Part shown: positions 54,735 through 63,629 of the stretch, piece by piece
Numbering within the stretch: position 1 is the stretch's first letter
Layout of the letters: the number at the start of each line of letters is the position of its first letter
The notes under the pieces: model-generated
Told to the model about the DNA's origin: nothing
Databases searched by the model: none
The model's input: the letters and a program-made list of their open reading frames with translations, nothing else
Program-made: the position numbers and the translations under genes
Origin: Frateuria_A sp051900535
GTDB lineage: Bacteria > Pseudomonadota > Gammaproteobacteria > Xanthomonadales > Rhodanobacteraceae
NCBI RefSeq assembly: GCF_051900535.1
Contig: NZ_JBHZGI010000006.1
Span: forward strand, 171,344-235,343
DNA: 64,000 bases
Direction of reading: 5' to 3'

Positions 54735-54771
54735 GAAAGCGCCGGGCAGCGATGCCCGGCGCTTTTTTTTG
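54735..54771 (+). terminator. Terminator of beta-helix gene 2
   Basis: AAAGCGCCGGGC / GCCCGGCGCTTT with a six-base loop and an eight-base T-run. In the rest of 54772-55033 I see no gene; 54945-54985 is locally AT-rich and could help the promoter of the next gene. Confidence 0.93.
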
Positions 54772-55033
54772 CCTTGAGGGGGGGGAGCCCCTCGGAACCG
54801 CAGGTGCGGTGTTACCCGCAGCTTCGCTTGCCTTCCGCACCGGGTGAACGAGCAGGTGGCGCGGCAGGGCTGGAACACCATCAAGGGCACGTGCACAGGG
54901 TTCGCCCCGAAGGATCGCCTCCTGCTCCCGCCATCGCCTTTAACGCATTGATTGCATAAGTAAAACGAAATGATTACGAGAGCGTCACTGACCCCTTCCG
55001 AGCCGGTGCAATTTTCATGAACAGCACCCAATG

Positions 55034-55093
55034 GTCGAGCTTGTTAGGGTCCGTGAAGGTCATGCATGGTGCACGTCACTTTCACGTGACGAG
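55034..55093 (+). promoter_or_regulatory. Conserved leader of beta-helix gene 3
   Basis: GTCGAGCTTGTTAGGG, then CCGTGAAGG, then the hairpin CGTCAC-N6-GTGACG at 55074-55091. Compared with gene 2, one stem base changes so that a G-U pair replaces an A-U pair, which hints that the hairpin matters in the RNA. Confidence 0.6.
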
Positions 55094-55107
55094 AGGGTCA
55101 ACTCCTG

Positions 55108-56259
55108 ATGATGAATTTGCACGACACCCAGTCCTCCGCGAAGAAGACCGCCAAGCGCTCGCTTCTTGCCAAGCCTCTGGTGATCGCCGCTTCGCTGGCA
55201 CTGTCTGCCGTGGCACTTCCTGCTGCTGCTGCTTCCTGGTGGGACGCCACCCCGAACATTTCGATCGGGTCGCGGACCGTCAACGTCAAGAATATGGGTG
55301 CCCGCGGCAATGGTTCGCACGACGACACCGCCGCCATCCAGAAAGCCATCGATTCCCTGCCCAACAGCGGCGGCACGGTCGTCATTCCGGCCGGGCGCTA
55401 CATGGTCAACGCACTCAAGCCGCTCAAGCTGCACTCGCATACCCGCCTGCAGCTCGATTCGAACGCCGAGCTTCGCGTGATTCCCAACGGCGCCAGCCGC
55501 TACCACGTGGTCAAGGTCTTCAACGTCAGCAACGTCGAGATCGTCGGCGGCAAGATCACCGGTGACCGCGCCAAGCACAAGGGGAACACGGGCGAGTGGG
55601 GCTACGGCATCAACATCTCCGGCTCCGACCACGTCCTGGTGAAGAACGTGAAGCTCTCCGAATTCTGGGGTGACGGCATGTGGGTCGGCGCGACCGGCAA
55701 GAACAGCCGGCTGGACCGTTCCAACTACGTGACCATCAACAACGTGACCTCCTCGCACAACCGCCGCCAGGGCATGTCGATCGGTCCGGTGCAGCATCTC
55801 TACATCGTCAACAGCACCTTCAAGGACACCAAGGGCACGCTGCCCGAGGCCGGCATCGACTTCGAGCCGCAGGAGCAGGGTCCGGTCGACACCGTCCGCC
55901 TGGAGAACAACGTCATCTCCGGCAACAACGGCAACGGCATCGAGATGCACGCCCACGTCTCGAACGTGACCTTCGCGGGCAATACCTTCGCCGGCAATCG
56001 CGGGTTCGGCCTGATGTCGATCAATGCACACCACATGCAGCTCAACGGCAACCACGCCACGAAGAACGGCCTGGCGGGCCTGCGCATGAGCGCGAAGACC
56101 CACAACGTGACGATCAGCAACAACAAGCTGCAGTACAACAGCACGCGCTACATGTCGGCGACCAGCGCCGGCGGTGGCACCAGCCGCGACATCCAGATCG
56201 GCAAGAAGACCTACTCGATCAGCCAGTCCAACAACACGCTTTCGCCCAAGCGGAAGTAA
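55108..56259 (+). CDS. Exported right-handed beta-helix protein 3
   Basis: A 383-residue secreted paralogue of the preceding gene, about three-quarters identical by eye. It shows the same N-terminus MMNLHDTQSSAKK, signal peptide (VIAASLALSAVALPAAAAS), WWDATPNISIG start, SHDDTAAIQKAIDSLPNSGG cap, TGEWGYGINISG block and RYMSATSAGGGTSRDIQIGKKTYSI end. The last of these is also found near the end of protein 1. Differences cluster in the later coils (NAHHMQLNGNHATKNG). It is preceded by its own conserved leader and followed by its own terminator. The gene arose by tandem duplication. Confidence 0.88.
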   Translation: MMNLHDTQSSAKKTAKRSLLAKPLVIAASLALSAVALPAAAASWWDATPNISIGSRTVNVKNMGARGNGSHDDTAAIQKAIDSLPNSGGTVVIPAGRYMVNALKPLKLHSHTRLQLDSNAELRVIPNGASRYHVVKVFNVSNVEIVGGKITGDRAKHKGNTGEWGYGINISGSDHVLVKNVKLSEFWGDGMWVGATGKNSRLDRSNYVTINNVTSSHNRRQGMSIGPVQHLYIVNSTFKDTKGTLPEAGIDFEPQEQGPVDTVRLENNVISGNNGNGIEMHAHVSNVTFAGNTFAGNRGFGLMSINAHHMQLNGNHATKNGLAGLRMSAKTHNVTISNNKLQYNSTRYMSATSAGGGTSRDIQIGKKTYSISQSNNTLSPKRK

Positions 56260-56305
56260 ACCGCGCCGCGGGCGGCCGCCAGGCTGCCGCGTGAACGCAC
56301 GACCT

Positions 56306-56342
56306 AGCGCCGGGGCAGCCACGCTGCCCCGGCGCTTTTTTC
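56306..56342 (+). terminator. Terminator of beta-helix gene 3
   Basis: AGCGCCGGGGCAG / CTGCCCCGGCGCT with a five-base loop and a TTTTT run, 47 bases after the stop. Confidence 0.93.
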
Positions 56343-56414
56343 TTTGGCTGTTCGCCAGTTGGCGAAGCTACTCGCGGATGCCCATTTTCCAGCAGCACCC
56401 TGGGTGCGACCGCG

Positions 56415-56473
56415 GAGCTTCGTTCACACATGGCGGTCGCGCCCAAGGGCGCTCCTGCACAAGAACGAAGCTC
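56415..56473. repeat. REP-like long hairpin
   Basis: GAGCTTCGTTC (56415-56425) is perfectly inverted at GAACGAAGCTC (56463-56473). Inside lies GCGCCCAAGGGCGC. Read on the minus strand, the core TGCAGGAGCGCCCTTGGGCG resembles REP-type dispersed repeats of pseudomonads and xanthomonads. Confidence 0.6.
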
Positions 56474-56485
56474 GTGCGAGGCGCC

Positions 56486-57658
56486 CTACGACGCCGAGCC
56501 GGCCAGCGAACCACCGGGCATGTCCGTGCCCAGCAGGCGCTCGTAGACGTCCAGCGTGCGCTGGATCACCGCGCGCTCGTCGAATTCGCCGAGCGCCTTC
56601 TCGCGCGCCTTCGCACCGAGGCGCGCCAGCAGTTCGCGGTCGTCGTCCAGCCGCGCGACGAGCGCGGCCAGTGCGCTGGCATTACGCGGCGGTACCACCA
56701 GGCCGTCCATGCCGTGCCGCGTGACCACTTCGCGGCAGCCGGGCTGGTCGGTGGTAATCAACGCAAGTCCGGCCGCCGCACCTTCGATCAGGCTCTTGGG
56801 CACGCCCTCGCGGTAATAGCTGGGCAGCGCCATCACGTCGATGGTGGAAAGCAGCGCGGGCATGTCCTCGACGTGGCCGAGCCAGGTGATCACGCCCTCC
56901 TCGGCCCAGCGTCCCACCTGCTCGTCGCTCACCGAACGCGGGTTGCCCGGGTCGGGCGCGCCGGCCAGCACGAACTCGATGTCGCGGCCCTGTGCCTTGA
57001 GCTGGCGGGCGGCCTCGACGTACTCGCCGATGCCCTTCTCCCACAATAGGCGAGCGGCCAGCAGCACACGCAGCCGCCCGTCGCGGCCGGACATCGAACT
57101 GGGGCGGAAGCGCGAGGTGTCCACGCCGGAACTGCGGATCACGTGGATGCGCTCGCGCGCCACCAGCCGCGAGCGGCGGAAGATCTCCGCGTCATCCGGG
57201 TTCTGCAGGATCAGCAGCGAGCGGCGATGGTCGAGCGTGCCGCGCATCATGGCCTGCACCATCGGCCGCAGGCAGCGGGCCTTCAGATCATTGCTGGTGA
57301 ACACGTAGCCCATCCCGGCCACCGCGTTGACGGTGGCCGGCACGCCGGCCATGCGCGCCGCGGCGCCGCCATAGACGGCGCACTTGACGGTGAAGTTGTG
57401 CAGCAGGTCCGGCTTCTCGCGGCGCAGGATGCGCACCAGGTGGCGCAGCGTCACCGCCTCGCGCAGCGGGTTGAGGCTCGCGCGGTCCATCGGCAGGGTG
57501 ATCCAGCGGAAACCGCGCGCGGCGAAGCGCCCGCCGAACGGGCCGGGCGGGGACAGCATCACCACGTCGTGGCCGTCGGCCTGCAGCCGCTGCGCGGTCG
57601 ACAGACGGAAGTTGTAGAGATACCAGTCGGTGTTGGCGTAGAAGACGAATTTCATCAT
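56486..57658 (-). CDS. Glycosyltransferase family 4 of the polysaccharide operon
   Basis: A 390-residue GT-B transferase. MMKFVFYANTDWYLYNFRLSTAQRL is the acceptor-domain start seen in Wbp/CapM-like enzymes. VLLAARLLWEKGIGEYVEAARQL marks the donor domain, and ALPSYYREGVPKSLIEGAAAGLALITTDQPGCREVV has the EGVPxxLIEGAAAG pattern with the conserved Glu pair. It is the last gene of a minus-strand operon, 22 bases after beta-helix gene 4, and ends before the REP-like hairpin. AAAGGGA precedes the start. GT4 enzymes of this subgroup often use UDP-HexNAc or hexose donors. Confidence 0.88.
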   Translation of the reverse strand: MMKFVFYANTDWYLYNFRLSTAQRLQADGHDVVMLSPPGPFGGRFAARGFRWITLPMDRASLNPLREAVTLRHLVRILRREKPDLLHNFTVKCAVYGGAAARMAGVPATVNAVAGMGYVFTSNDLKARCLRPMVQAMMRGTLDHRRSLLILQNPDDAEIFRRSRLVARERIHVIRSSGVDTSRFRPSSMSGRDGRLRVLLAARLLWEKGIGEYVEAARQLKAQGRDIEFVLAGAPDPGNPRSVSDEQVGRWAEEGVITWLGHVEDMPALLSTIDVMALPSYYREGVPKSLIEGAAAGLALITTDQPGCREVVTRHGMDGLVVPPRNASALAALVARLDDDRELLARLGAKAREKALGEFDERAVIQRTLDVYERLLGTDMPGGSLAGSAS

Positions 57659-57680
57659 GGATCCCTTTGCTGTTCCGCTC

Positions 57681-58781
57681 CTAGAAAACGTTGCCCGACA
57701 CGGTCACGTTGGACGTTTTCTCGCCGATGTGCAGCTGCGCCTCGTGCGAACCGCCGGCCCGGCCCGGAGCCATCGACTTGAGCGCACGGCGCAGCGAATG
57801 CGCGCTGTTGGACGATAGGGTGTTGTCGGTGACTTTCACGTCGCTGGTGACGCCGGCGAGCTTGACCCCGTTCAGGCCGTTGCCGGTGATGGTGTTGCTG
57901 TCCACCCACAGGTCGGTCATGCGCGCAGCCAGCACGCCGTAACCGGCGTTGTCGCGGATGGTGCAGCGGCGGATCACCACGCCGGACACGTTGTGGTGGA
58001 TCTCCACTCCGGCGCCCTTGTTGCCGGTCATCGTGCAACCCTGGATCAGCACGTCCTTGACGTCGCCCTGCCCCATCGGCTCCAGGTCGATGCCCGACTG
58101 CGGCTTGGTGCCGTTGGTGTCGCTGAAGGTGCTGTCCAGGATGCGCACGCGCTGGCACGGACCCAGCGACAGGCCCTGGCGGCGGTTGTTGGTGCACACC
58201 ACGTTCTGCACGGTGACGTCGGTGGAGATATCGGCCTTGGCGCCGCGGCCGAACGCGCCGATCCACATGCCGTCGCCCCAGCAGTCGGAAATGTGCGTGC
58301 CATCGACAAGCACGTTGTGCGAGGCCTGGATGTTGATGCCGTAGCCCCATTCGCCCTTGTCGCCGCGGTGCTGGTCGCGCTCGCCGACCACGCGGCCGCC
58401 GACGATCTGCACGTTGTCCACCCGCCACACGCGGATGACGTGGTAGCGCTTGAGCGTGTTGGGAAGCGCGGTCAGCTGGGCGTCCGGCGCCATCTCGAGG
58501 CGGATGTTCGAGCGCAGGCTGATCGCGCGCGCGGCGTCGATCATGTAGTTGCCAGCCGGCACCCGCACGGTGCCGCCAGTGGCGGCGATGGCGTCGATGG
58601 CGGCCTGGATCGCGGTGGTGTCGTCGGTCTTGCCGTCACCGCGCGCGCCCTTGGTGCGCACGTCGATCTGGTTGGCGGCCGCCGTGGCGATGCGCGGCAG
58701 CGCCGGCAACAGCGCCACTCCCGCCAACGCCAGGGTGCGTTGCAGGAACAGGCGGCGTGCGCTGGCGTCGGGCCCGGTCAT
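57681..58781 (-). CDS. Exported right-handed beta-helix protein 4 (operonic)
   Basis: A 366-residue protein with a Tat-like signal (SARRLFLQRTLALAGVALLPALP). The mature part lacks the WWDATP start of copies 1-3 but keeps the cap IDVRTKGARGDGKTDDTTAIQAAIDAIAATGGTVRVPAGNY. The block GDKGEWGYGINIQASHNVLVDGTHISDCWGDGMWIGAFG, the coil NNRRQGLSLGPCQRVRILDSTF and GTKPQSGIDLEPMGQGDV are also kept. It starts inside the stop of the asparagine-synthase-like gene (58778-58781). It is the copy most firmly tied to polysaccharide assembly. Uronate epimerase or lyase activity is possible but no catalytic set is proved. Confidence 0.87.
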   Translation of the reverse strand: MTGPDASARRLFLQRTLALAGVALLPALPRIATAAANQIDVRTKGARGDGKTDDTTAIQAAIDAIAATGGTVRVPAGNYMIDAARAISLRSNIRLEMAPDAQLTALPNTLKRYHVIRVWRVDNVQIVGGRVVGERDQHRGDKGEWGYGINIQASHNVLVDGTHISDCWGDGMWIGAFGRGAKADISTDVTVQNVVCTNNRRQGLSLGPCQRVRILDSTFSDTNGTKPQSGIDLEPMGQGDVKDVLIQGCTMTGNKGAGVEIHHNVSGVVIRRCTIRDNAGYGVLAARMTDLWVDSNTITGNGLNGVKLAGVTSDVKVTDNTLSSNSAHSLRRALKSMAPGRAGGSHEAQLHIGEKTSNVTVSGNVF

Positions 58782-60232
58782 GCGTCGGGCCTCTGCGCCG
58801 GTGCGTCGGCGCGGCTGAGCAGCCACGGCAGCACCACGGCCAGCAGGTAGAACTTGGAGGCGAAGAACTTGTTGCCCATGCGGCCGCGGTAGTCCTCCAG
58901 CCAGCGCGCGGCGCCCGGCACCAGGTCGCGCGCCTCCACGGCGAAGGCGTGTACTTGCTCGAAGCGCTCCGCGGCCAGCCCGCACAGGTCGAAGCGGAAG
59001 CAGCCCTTGGCCCGCACGTATGGCAGCTCGCCGAAGCGGCGGGCGATGTGCTTGCGCACCAGCGGCTTGTTGTGGCCTTCGCGGTCGATCAACTGCGCGT
59101 CGGGCACCTCGCGGTAGACCCATTCGGCCAGCTGCGGATCGCAGAACGGATAGGCCTGGCGCAGGCCGAGCGCGCTGGTGGTGTACTGCCCCTTGGGAAA
59201 GCCCGCGCCGGCCTCGACGATCGCCAGCGTGACGCGCTTGCGCGCTTCGATGGTGCGGGCATTGGCAAGTTCCTCCTGGAACACGCGCAGGCGCTGGCGC
59301 GACTGCGACGCCACCGGGCGGCCTAGCAGGCGGTCGACTTCCGCATCGCTGAAGCGCGAGCCGGGGAAATAGCGCTCGAACGGGTCCATGCCCAGCGTCG
59401 CCAGCACGAAACAGGCGACGAAGCTGCGGCTGACCGGGCCGGCCTCGAACAGTTTTGCCGGCACCGGCAGATCCCTTGCCATGCGGAACAGCGCGCTCTT
59501 GCGCGCATCCACCGGCGTGCCGAAATAGATGTCCGAGCCCAGCCCGTCGATGACGCCGTCGCCGCCCGCCCCGGCGATCTCGGTGGTGAGATCGGCATAG
59601 GACAGCATGGCGAAGTCGGCCGACAGCAGCGGCAGGCGCGGCACCATCGCCAGGTAGCGGTCGTAGGCGCGCGCCGGTTTGCACACCAGTGCTTCGTGGC
59701 GAAGGCCGAGCTGGCGAGCGACCGCGCGGGCGGACTCGACCTCGTCCTCCTCGCGCCCGCCCAGGTAGGTCAGGCACGTGGTGTCCGGCCGGGCCTCGGC
59801 GACCGCGATCGCCAGCGAGCTGGAATCCTTGCCGCCGCTCTGCAGCATCCACGGCGCATGCATGCCGGCGGTGGAGCGCGTGACCGCCTCGCACAGCAGC
59901 CGATGGTAGGTTTGCAGCAGCGAGTCCTCGTCCGCGACCTGCTCGGTCGGCCGCTTCGGCGCCGGCGAGGAACGGAACGGGAAGCGGTATTCGGGTGCCG
60001 CATGCAGATCCAGTTCCGGATCGAAGCCGATCACTGCCACCCTTACATCCCGATAGATCGTATGCGGCGGGTACACGAACGCATTGCGCAGCACGTCGGC
60101 GACAGACACCGGGTCGATCGGCCTGCCGCCGGCCTGCCCCGACAACGGCGCGAAATCCGCGTCGTACCGGTACGGCGAAGCCTGGAGCTTGATGCGGGGA
60201 TCTGCATCCTGCACGGCGGTGGCGGTGGACAT
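58778..60232 (-). CDS. Asparagine-synthase-like protein without glutaminase domain
   Basis: A 484-residue ATP pyrophosphatase. The PP-loop is MLQSGGKDSSSLAIAVAEA (SGGKDSS at 132-138). LGGREEDEVESARAVARQLGL and the later GLGSDIYFG resemble the AsnB synthetase domain. The N-terminal 125 residues have no Cys2 glutaminase motif, so it must use free ammonia, an amine or an amino acid as nucleophile, if it is an amide synthase. It could amidate a uronic acid or join an amine to a glycan. AAGGAAG lies six bases before the ATG. It is translationally coupled to beta-helix gene 4. Confidence 0.82.
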   Translation of the reverse strand: MSTATAVQDADPRIKLQASPYRYDADFAPLSGQAGGRPIDPVSVADVLRNAFVYPPHTIYRDVRVAVIGFDPELDLHAAPEYRFPFRSSPAPKRPTEQVADEDSLLQTYHRLLCEAVTRSTAGMHAPWMLQSGGKDSSSLAIAVAEARPDTTCLTYLGGREEDEVESARAVARQLGLRHEALVCKPARAYDRYLAMVPRLPLLSADFAMLSYADLTTEIAGAGGDGVIDGLGSDIYFGTPVDARKSALFRMARDLPVPAKLFEAGPVSRSFVACFVLATLGMDPFERYFPGSRFSDAEVDRLLGRPVASQSRQRLRVFQEELANARTIEARKRVTLAIVEAGAGFPKGQYTTSALGLRQAYPFCDPQLAEWVYREVPDAQLIDREGHNKPLVRKHIARRFGELPYVRAKGCFRFDLCGLAAERFEQVHAFAVEARDLVPGAARWLEDYRGRMGNKFFASKFYLLAVVLPWLLSRADAPAQRPDA

Positions 60233-60428
60233 GGTGGCTTCCTTTGCAGACGCCTTGGGCTGGCGTGGAATGACTGGCGCGGACATCGGGGCGCGTCTTA
60301 CGGCAGCGGCCCGCGATGCGCGCGCGCGTTTACAGATAGCAATCGAAATGCAGGCGACGGGTGAAGCGCGGCGGTCGCGGCCGACGGCCGGGCGGTGCAC
60401 GCGCGCTTCGGGCTCGGCGGAAGGCGGT

Positions 60429-61490
60429 TCACAGCACCACGCCATGGGTGACGTAGTAGCAGAACACGCCACCCGCACCGACCAGCCCCATGCGCAGCAC
60501 GACCGGGTTGCGCAACGGCGAGAAGCGGCAGTCGCAGCAGATCGCAGCCAGGATCAACGACACCGACAGCCACGCCGGCAACAGGTAGCGGTTGGAGAAG
60601 TTGCCCCAGCCCACCGCGAAGAACGGCAGCATCAGCACCAGGTAGATCGCGGTGCTCTGGTTGATGCGCTCGCGCACCGGCTCGCGCACGAACGGCGCGA
60701 CCACCCACGGCAGCACGTACCAGAACAGCGAGAACACCGCGAAGTCCAGGCGCACGCCGGCCTTGTACGAGGAACTGGCGTCATAGGCCATCACCATGGT
60801 GTAGACCGCTGGCACCAGCGCCCGCACCAGCACCATGGTCACGCCGCTGCAGTAGGCCAGGAACGCCAGGATGCCGGCCACGCGCAACAGCTTGGTATTG
60901 AGCAGCAGCACCGGCGCGAAGAACAGGTAGAGCAGCGCCGAGTAGTGGAACCCGGTCGCCAGCAGGCCCCACAGGATGAACGCGCGCCACTGGCGCTGGT
61001 AGAACGCCAGCAGCGCGGTGAAAACCAGCAACGAGGAGAGGCCCTGGCGCATCACGTTGATCGTCGCGTTGGACATCACCGGCGAGATGAACAGGAACAG
61101 CAGCGAGGCGGCCAGGAAGGTCGTGTAGCCGGTCTCGCTCTCCAGGAACGTGTGGTAACGGCGGGTGGCCACCAGCGCGGTCCACATCATCACCAGGAAC
61201 ATCACGCCCTCGTAGCCCGTGAAGCTCATGCCGGAGGCGGCCAGGATCACGCTCAGGTAGTAGAAGACCGGCTCGAAGCGGCTGTCCGTTTCGCCATGGT
61301 GCTGGAGGCTTTCGAAGAAGCTGGCATAGACCGAGGTGTCCGTGCCGATGTTGCCGCGCGTAGCGACGGCGAAGGTGACCACCACGATTACCGCCGCCAC
61401 CAGCATCAGCCCGAGCAGCACGCGGGCATTGGTGTTGGTCGGACTGTCGGAATACGCGAGGGGCTGGTCCATGGTGCTGGTGGTGTTCAT
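60429..61490 (-). CDS. EpsG/Wzy-like polysaccharide polymerase
   Basis: A 353-residue membrane protein with about ten helices, of the EpsG family. Typical features are FAVATRGNIGTDTSVYASFFESL (periplasmic loop with the RxxxGTD pattern), then FHYSALLYLFFAPVLL near the middle and WGNFSNRYLLPAWL. Such proteins polymerise undecaprenyl-linked repeat units in the periplasm. The start at 61490 leaves a two-base gap to the upstream GT2 stop. A downstream in-frame ATG at 61472 is possible. Nothing was recognised in the 196 bases before the asparagine-synthase-like gene. Confidence 0.85.
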   Translation of the reverse strand: MNTTSTMDQPLAYSDSPTNTNARVLLGLMLVAAVIVVVTFAVATRGNIGTDTSVYASFFESLQHHGETDSRFEPVFYYLSVILAASGMSFTGYEGVMFLVMMWTALVATRRYHTFLESETGYTTFLAASLLFLFISPVMSNATINVMRQGLSSLLVFTALLAFYQRQWRAFILWGLLATGFHYSALLYLFFAPVLLLNTKLLRVAGILAFLAYCSGVTMVLVRALVPAVYTMVMAYDASSSYKAGVRLDFAVFSLFWYVLPWVVAPFVREPVRERINQSTAIYLVLMLPFFAVGWGNFSNRYLLPAWLSVSLILAAICCDCRFSPLRNPVVLRMGLVGAGGVFCYYVTHGVVL

Positions 61491-61492
61491 CG

Positions 61493-62398
61493 TCAGCTCG
61501 CCTGGTCGGCATGGGCGGCACGCGTGCCGGTGGAGCGCGTGCCTGCGGAGAACCGGCGCGCGTAGGTGATGGCGCGCCGGCGCGCGTAGCGGGCCACGCC
61601 CAGCACGGCGGCCACGCGCATGCGCGCGCCGCCGATCAGGCCCTGCTCGTGGAGCGTGCGGCGAACGTCGATCGCCGCGGCATACATCGCCTCCATGTCG
61701 CCGCTCAGGCCGCCTGCGCCGAACGGCGGCTTGTGCCAGGACGCCAGCACAGGCTCGATCCGCGCGCAGCGGTAGCCGGAGAGCAGGATCTGCGCCCAAA
61801 GCATGAAGTCCTCTGCGCGTCGGCGGCGTTCGTCGAAGCGGAATGGAAGGTCGCGCCGAAGCAGCATCGAGGCGGTGGGAAACGGGCTGCCCATCAGCGG
61901 CAGGCGGTTGGGCAGCACGCGTACAGCGACCGGACGGCGCACCGGCGGCGGCGGGTCGGTGCGAGCCTGCACGTTCATGGCGTGCGCCAGCAGGGCGATG
62001 CCCGGATCGCCCGCAAGCACGTGCATCTGGATGGCCAGCTTTTCCGGATGCCAGGTGTCGTCGGCGTCGAGGAAAGCGATGTATGGCTGGCGAGCGTGCT
62101 CCCAGCCGTGGTTGCGCGCCGCGCTGGGCCCGCCGTTGCGCGCCAGCGTGAATACACGCACCCAGCCATCCGGGTATTCGGCGGCCACCTGGTAGAGGCG
62201 CTCGAGCGTGCCGTCGCCGCTGCAGTCGTCGACCAGCAGCACTTCGGCCGGTGGCAGTTGCTGCGCGGCGACCGAGGCCACCGCCGGGCCGATGGTATCG
62301 ACGCAGCGGTAGCAGGGCACCACCACGCTTACCGGTGCCACCTTGCTGTCGGGCGCGAGTCCCGGACGCGCCGGGTTGTCTTCGGTCAGAGTCTGCAT
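61493..62398 (-). CDS. Glycosyltransferase family 2 (third)
   Basis: A 301-residue GT-A transferase paralogous to the one at 49034-49915. APVSVVVPCYRCVDTIGPAVASVA, VDDCSGDGTLERLYQ, YIAFLDADDTWHPEKLAIQ and RRRAEDFMLWAQILLSGYRC align motif by motif. The start MQTLTEDNPARPG at 62398 has CCGGAGC seven bases upstream; an earlier in-frame ATG at 62428 lies within the upstream gene's end. The C-terminus has several Arg-rich turns. It lies between the pyruvyltransferase and the polymerase genes with gaps of 13 and 2 bases, clearly one operon. Confidence 0.88.
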   Translation of the reverse strand: MQTLTEDNPARPGLAPDSKVAPVSVVVPCYRCVDTIGPAVASVAAQQLPPAEVLLVDDCSGDGTLERLYQVAAEYPDGWVRVFTLARNGGPSAARNHGWEHARQPYIAFLDADDTWHPEKLAIQMHVLAGDPGIALLAHAMNVQARTDPPPPVRRPVAVRVLPNRLPLMGSPFPTASMLLRRDLPFRFDERRRRAEDFMLWAQILLSGYRCARIEPVLASWHKPPFGAGGLSGDMEAMYAAAIDVRRTLHEQGLIGGARMRVAAVLGVARYARRRAITYARRFSAGTRSTGTRAAHADQAS

Positions 62399-62411
62399 GG
62401 GAGCTCCGGGG

Positions 62412-63629
62412 TCAGCACAGGCAGTCATGGATGCGGGCGGCGGCCGCGCGCGCGGCCCCCTGCCATTCGGCGGTGCGCTTCTCGAGCAGGCTGCGCAGCG
62501 TGTCCTCGCGTTGCACCAGGTGCTCGAGCGCCTCGCGCAACGTGGTCGAGGAAAGGTTGCGCGCCTGCAGCACCATTTCCTGGTTGCCGAACATGTCGCG
62601 GTTGATGCCGCAGGCCTTGACGCTGTAGGCGATCGACACGGTGGGCACGCCGCTGGAGAGCGCCGAGATCACCGGATGCGCGCGCGCCCCGATGAAGAAA
62701 CGCAGGTAGCTGATGACGTACTTGGTCTGCACTGCGTTGAAGTCGTTGGGCATCATCTTGACGCAATCGCCCAGGTCGGCCAGCCGCGCCAGCAACGGCT
62801 CCATGTAGGCCGCGTCGCCACCGCGCGGGTCTTCGCGCAGCGGGTCGGCGTGCGGGATCAGCAGCACGCCCAGCTGGTGTTCCTTGACCGCATGGCGGAT
62901 GAAGGCGGCGAGTTCCGCGTGCAGGTCCTTGTCCTGGCGCTTGTGCCGCTCGATCAGCCGGCTCACGTTGAGGCCCAGCACGTGGCCCTCGCCGCGCGGC
63001 CAGAACGGCGCCAGGTCGACCGGCTCCTTGCCGAGCATGAACGAGGGCTCCGCCATGCGGATCACGTTGCGCAGGCCCAGCTTGTGGACCAGGTAGTCGT
63101 GGCTCATCGACTCGCCGGCCGCCACGAAATGCATGCGCGCCAGGTGGCGCGTGACCGGCTCGACGAACTCGGGCTCGCGCTCGAACGGGCCGACCGAGGC
63201 GCCCCAGAGCATCACCGGCTTGCCCATGTCCATGGCCCAACCGTCCACGCTCATGATCGGCGAGGGAATGCGGTAGTCGAGCGAATAGTTGTCGCCCCCC
63301 ACGGCCAGCACCGCGTCGACCGATTCGAGCTGGCGACGCAGCCAGCGCGGCATGGGGAAGGGCCATCCGGCGCGCTTGATCAGCGGCAGCGGCAGGCTCT
63401 GCAGTTGCACCCAGTAGCGCGACGGCGGCGGCAGGTAGGCGCGCACGAGGCGCACGCCGTCATCGGCGGCATTCGGCCACTGCTCGCTGTCGCGCGCGAT
63501 GTTGACCGAGGGCACGAGCACCTCGACGTCGCCGAATTGTTCCTTCAGCAGGGCGACCGTACTGCGCACGATGGCCTCGCAACCTCGATTGCGAAACGTG
63601 CGCTGTCCGGAGAGGTAGAAGCGTTTCAC
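62412..63629 (-). CDS. Polysaccharide pyruvyltransferase family protein
   Basis: A 405-residue cytoplasmic enzyme of the PS_pyruv_trans family, which transfers pyruvate from PEP to a sugar as a ketal. KRFYLSGQRTFRNRGCEAIVRSTVALL is the family N-terminus with the (G/N)RGxEAI turn. LAVGGDNYSLDY, LWGASVGPFE and the C-terminal FFIGARAHPVISALSSGVPTVSIAYSVK, with the conserved R-x-H, are all there. A GTG at 63629 is chosen as the start; AGGACGC lies upstream. Pyruvate groups add negative charge to the polymer, as in xanthan. It heads the operon after ugd, with a 150-base gap. Confidence 0.9.
   Translation of the reverse strand: MKRFYLSGQRTFRNRGCEAIVRSTVALLKEQFGDVEVLVPSVNIARDSEQWPNAADDGVRLVRAYLPPPSRYWVQLQSLPLPLIKRAGWPFPMPRWLRRQLESVDAVLAVGGDNYSLDYRIPSPIMSVDGWAMDMGKPVMLWGASVGPFEREPEFVEPVTRHLARMHFVAAGESMSHDYLVHKLGLRNVIRMAEPSFMLGKEPVDLAPFWPRGEGHVLGLNVSRLIERHKRQDKDLHAELAAFIRHAVKEHQLGVLLIPHADPLREDPRGGDAAYMEPLLARLADLGDCVKMMPNDFNAVQTKYVISYLRFFIGARAHPVISALSSGVPTVSIAYSVKACGINRDMFGNQEMVLQARNLSSTTLREALEHLVQREDTLRSLLEKRTAEWQGAARAAAARIHDCLC

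Noticed and set aside
54774..54959. A 61-codon frame after beta-helix gene 2
   Set aside because: No ribosome binding site, unusual composition and position directly after a terminator. In another frame, VNEQVARQGWNTIKG faintly recalls CsbD proteins, but it is too short to call.
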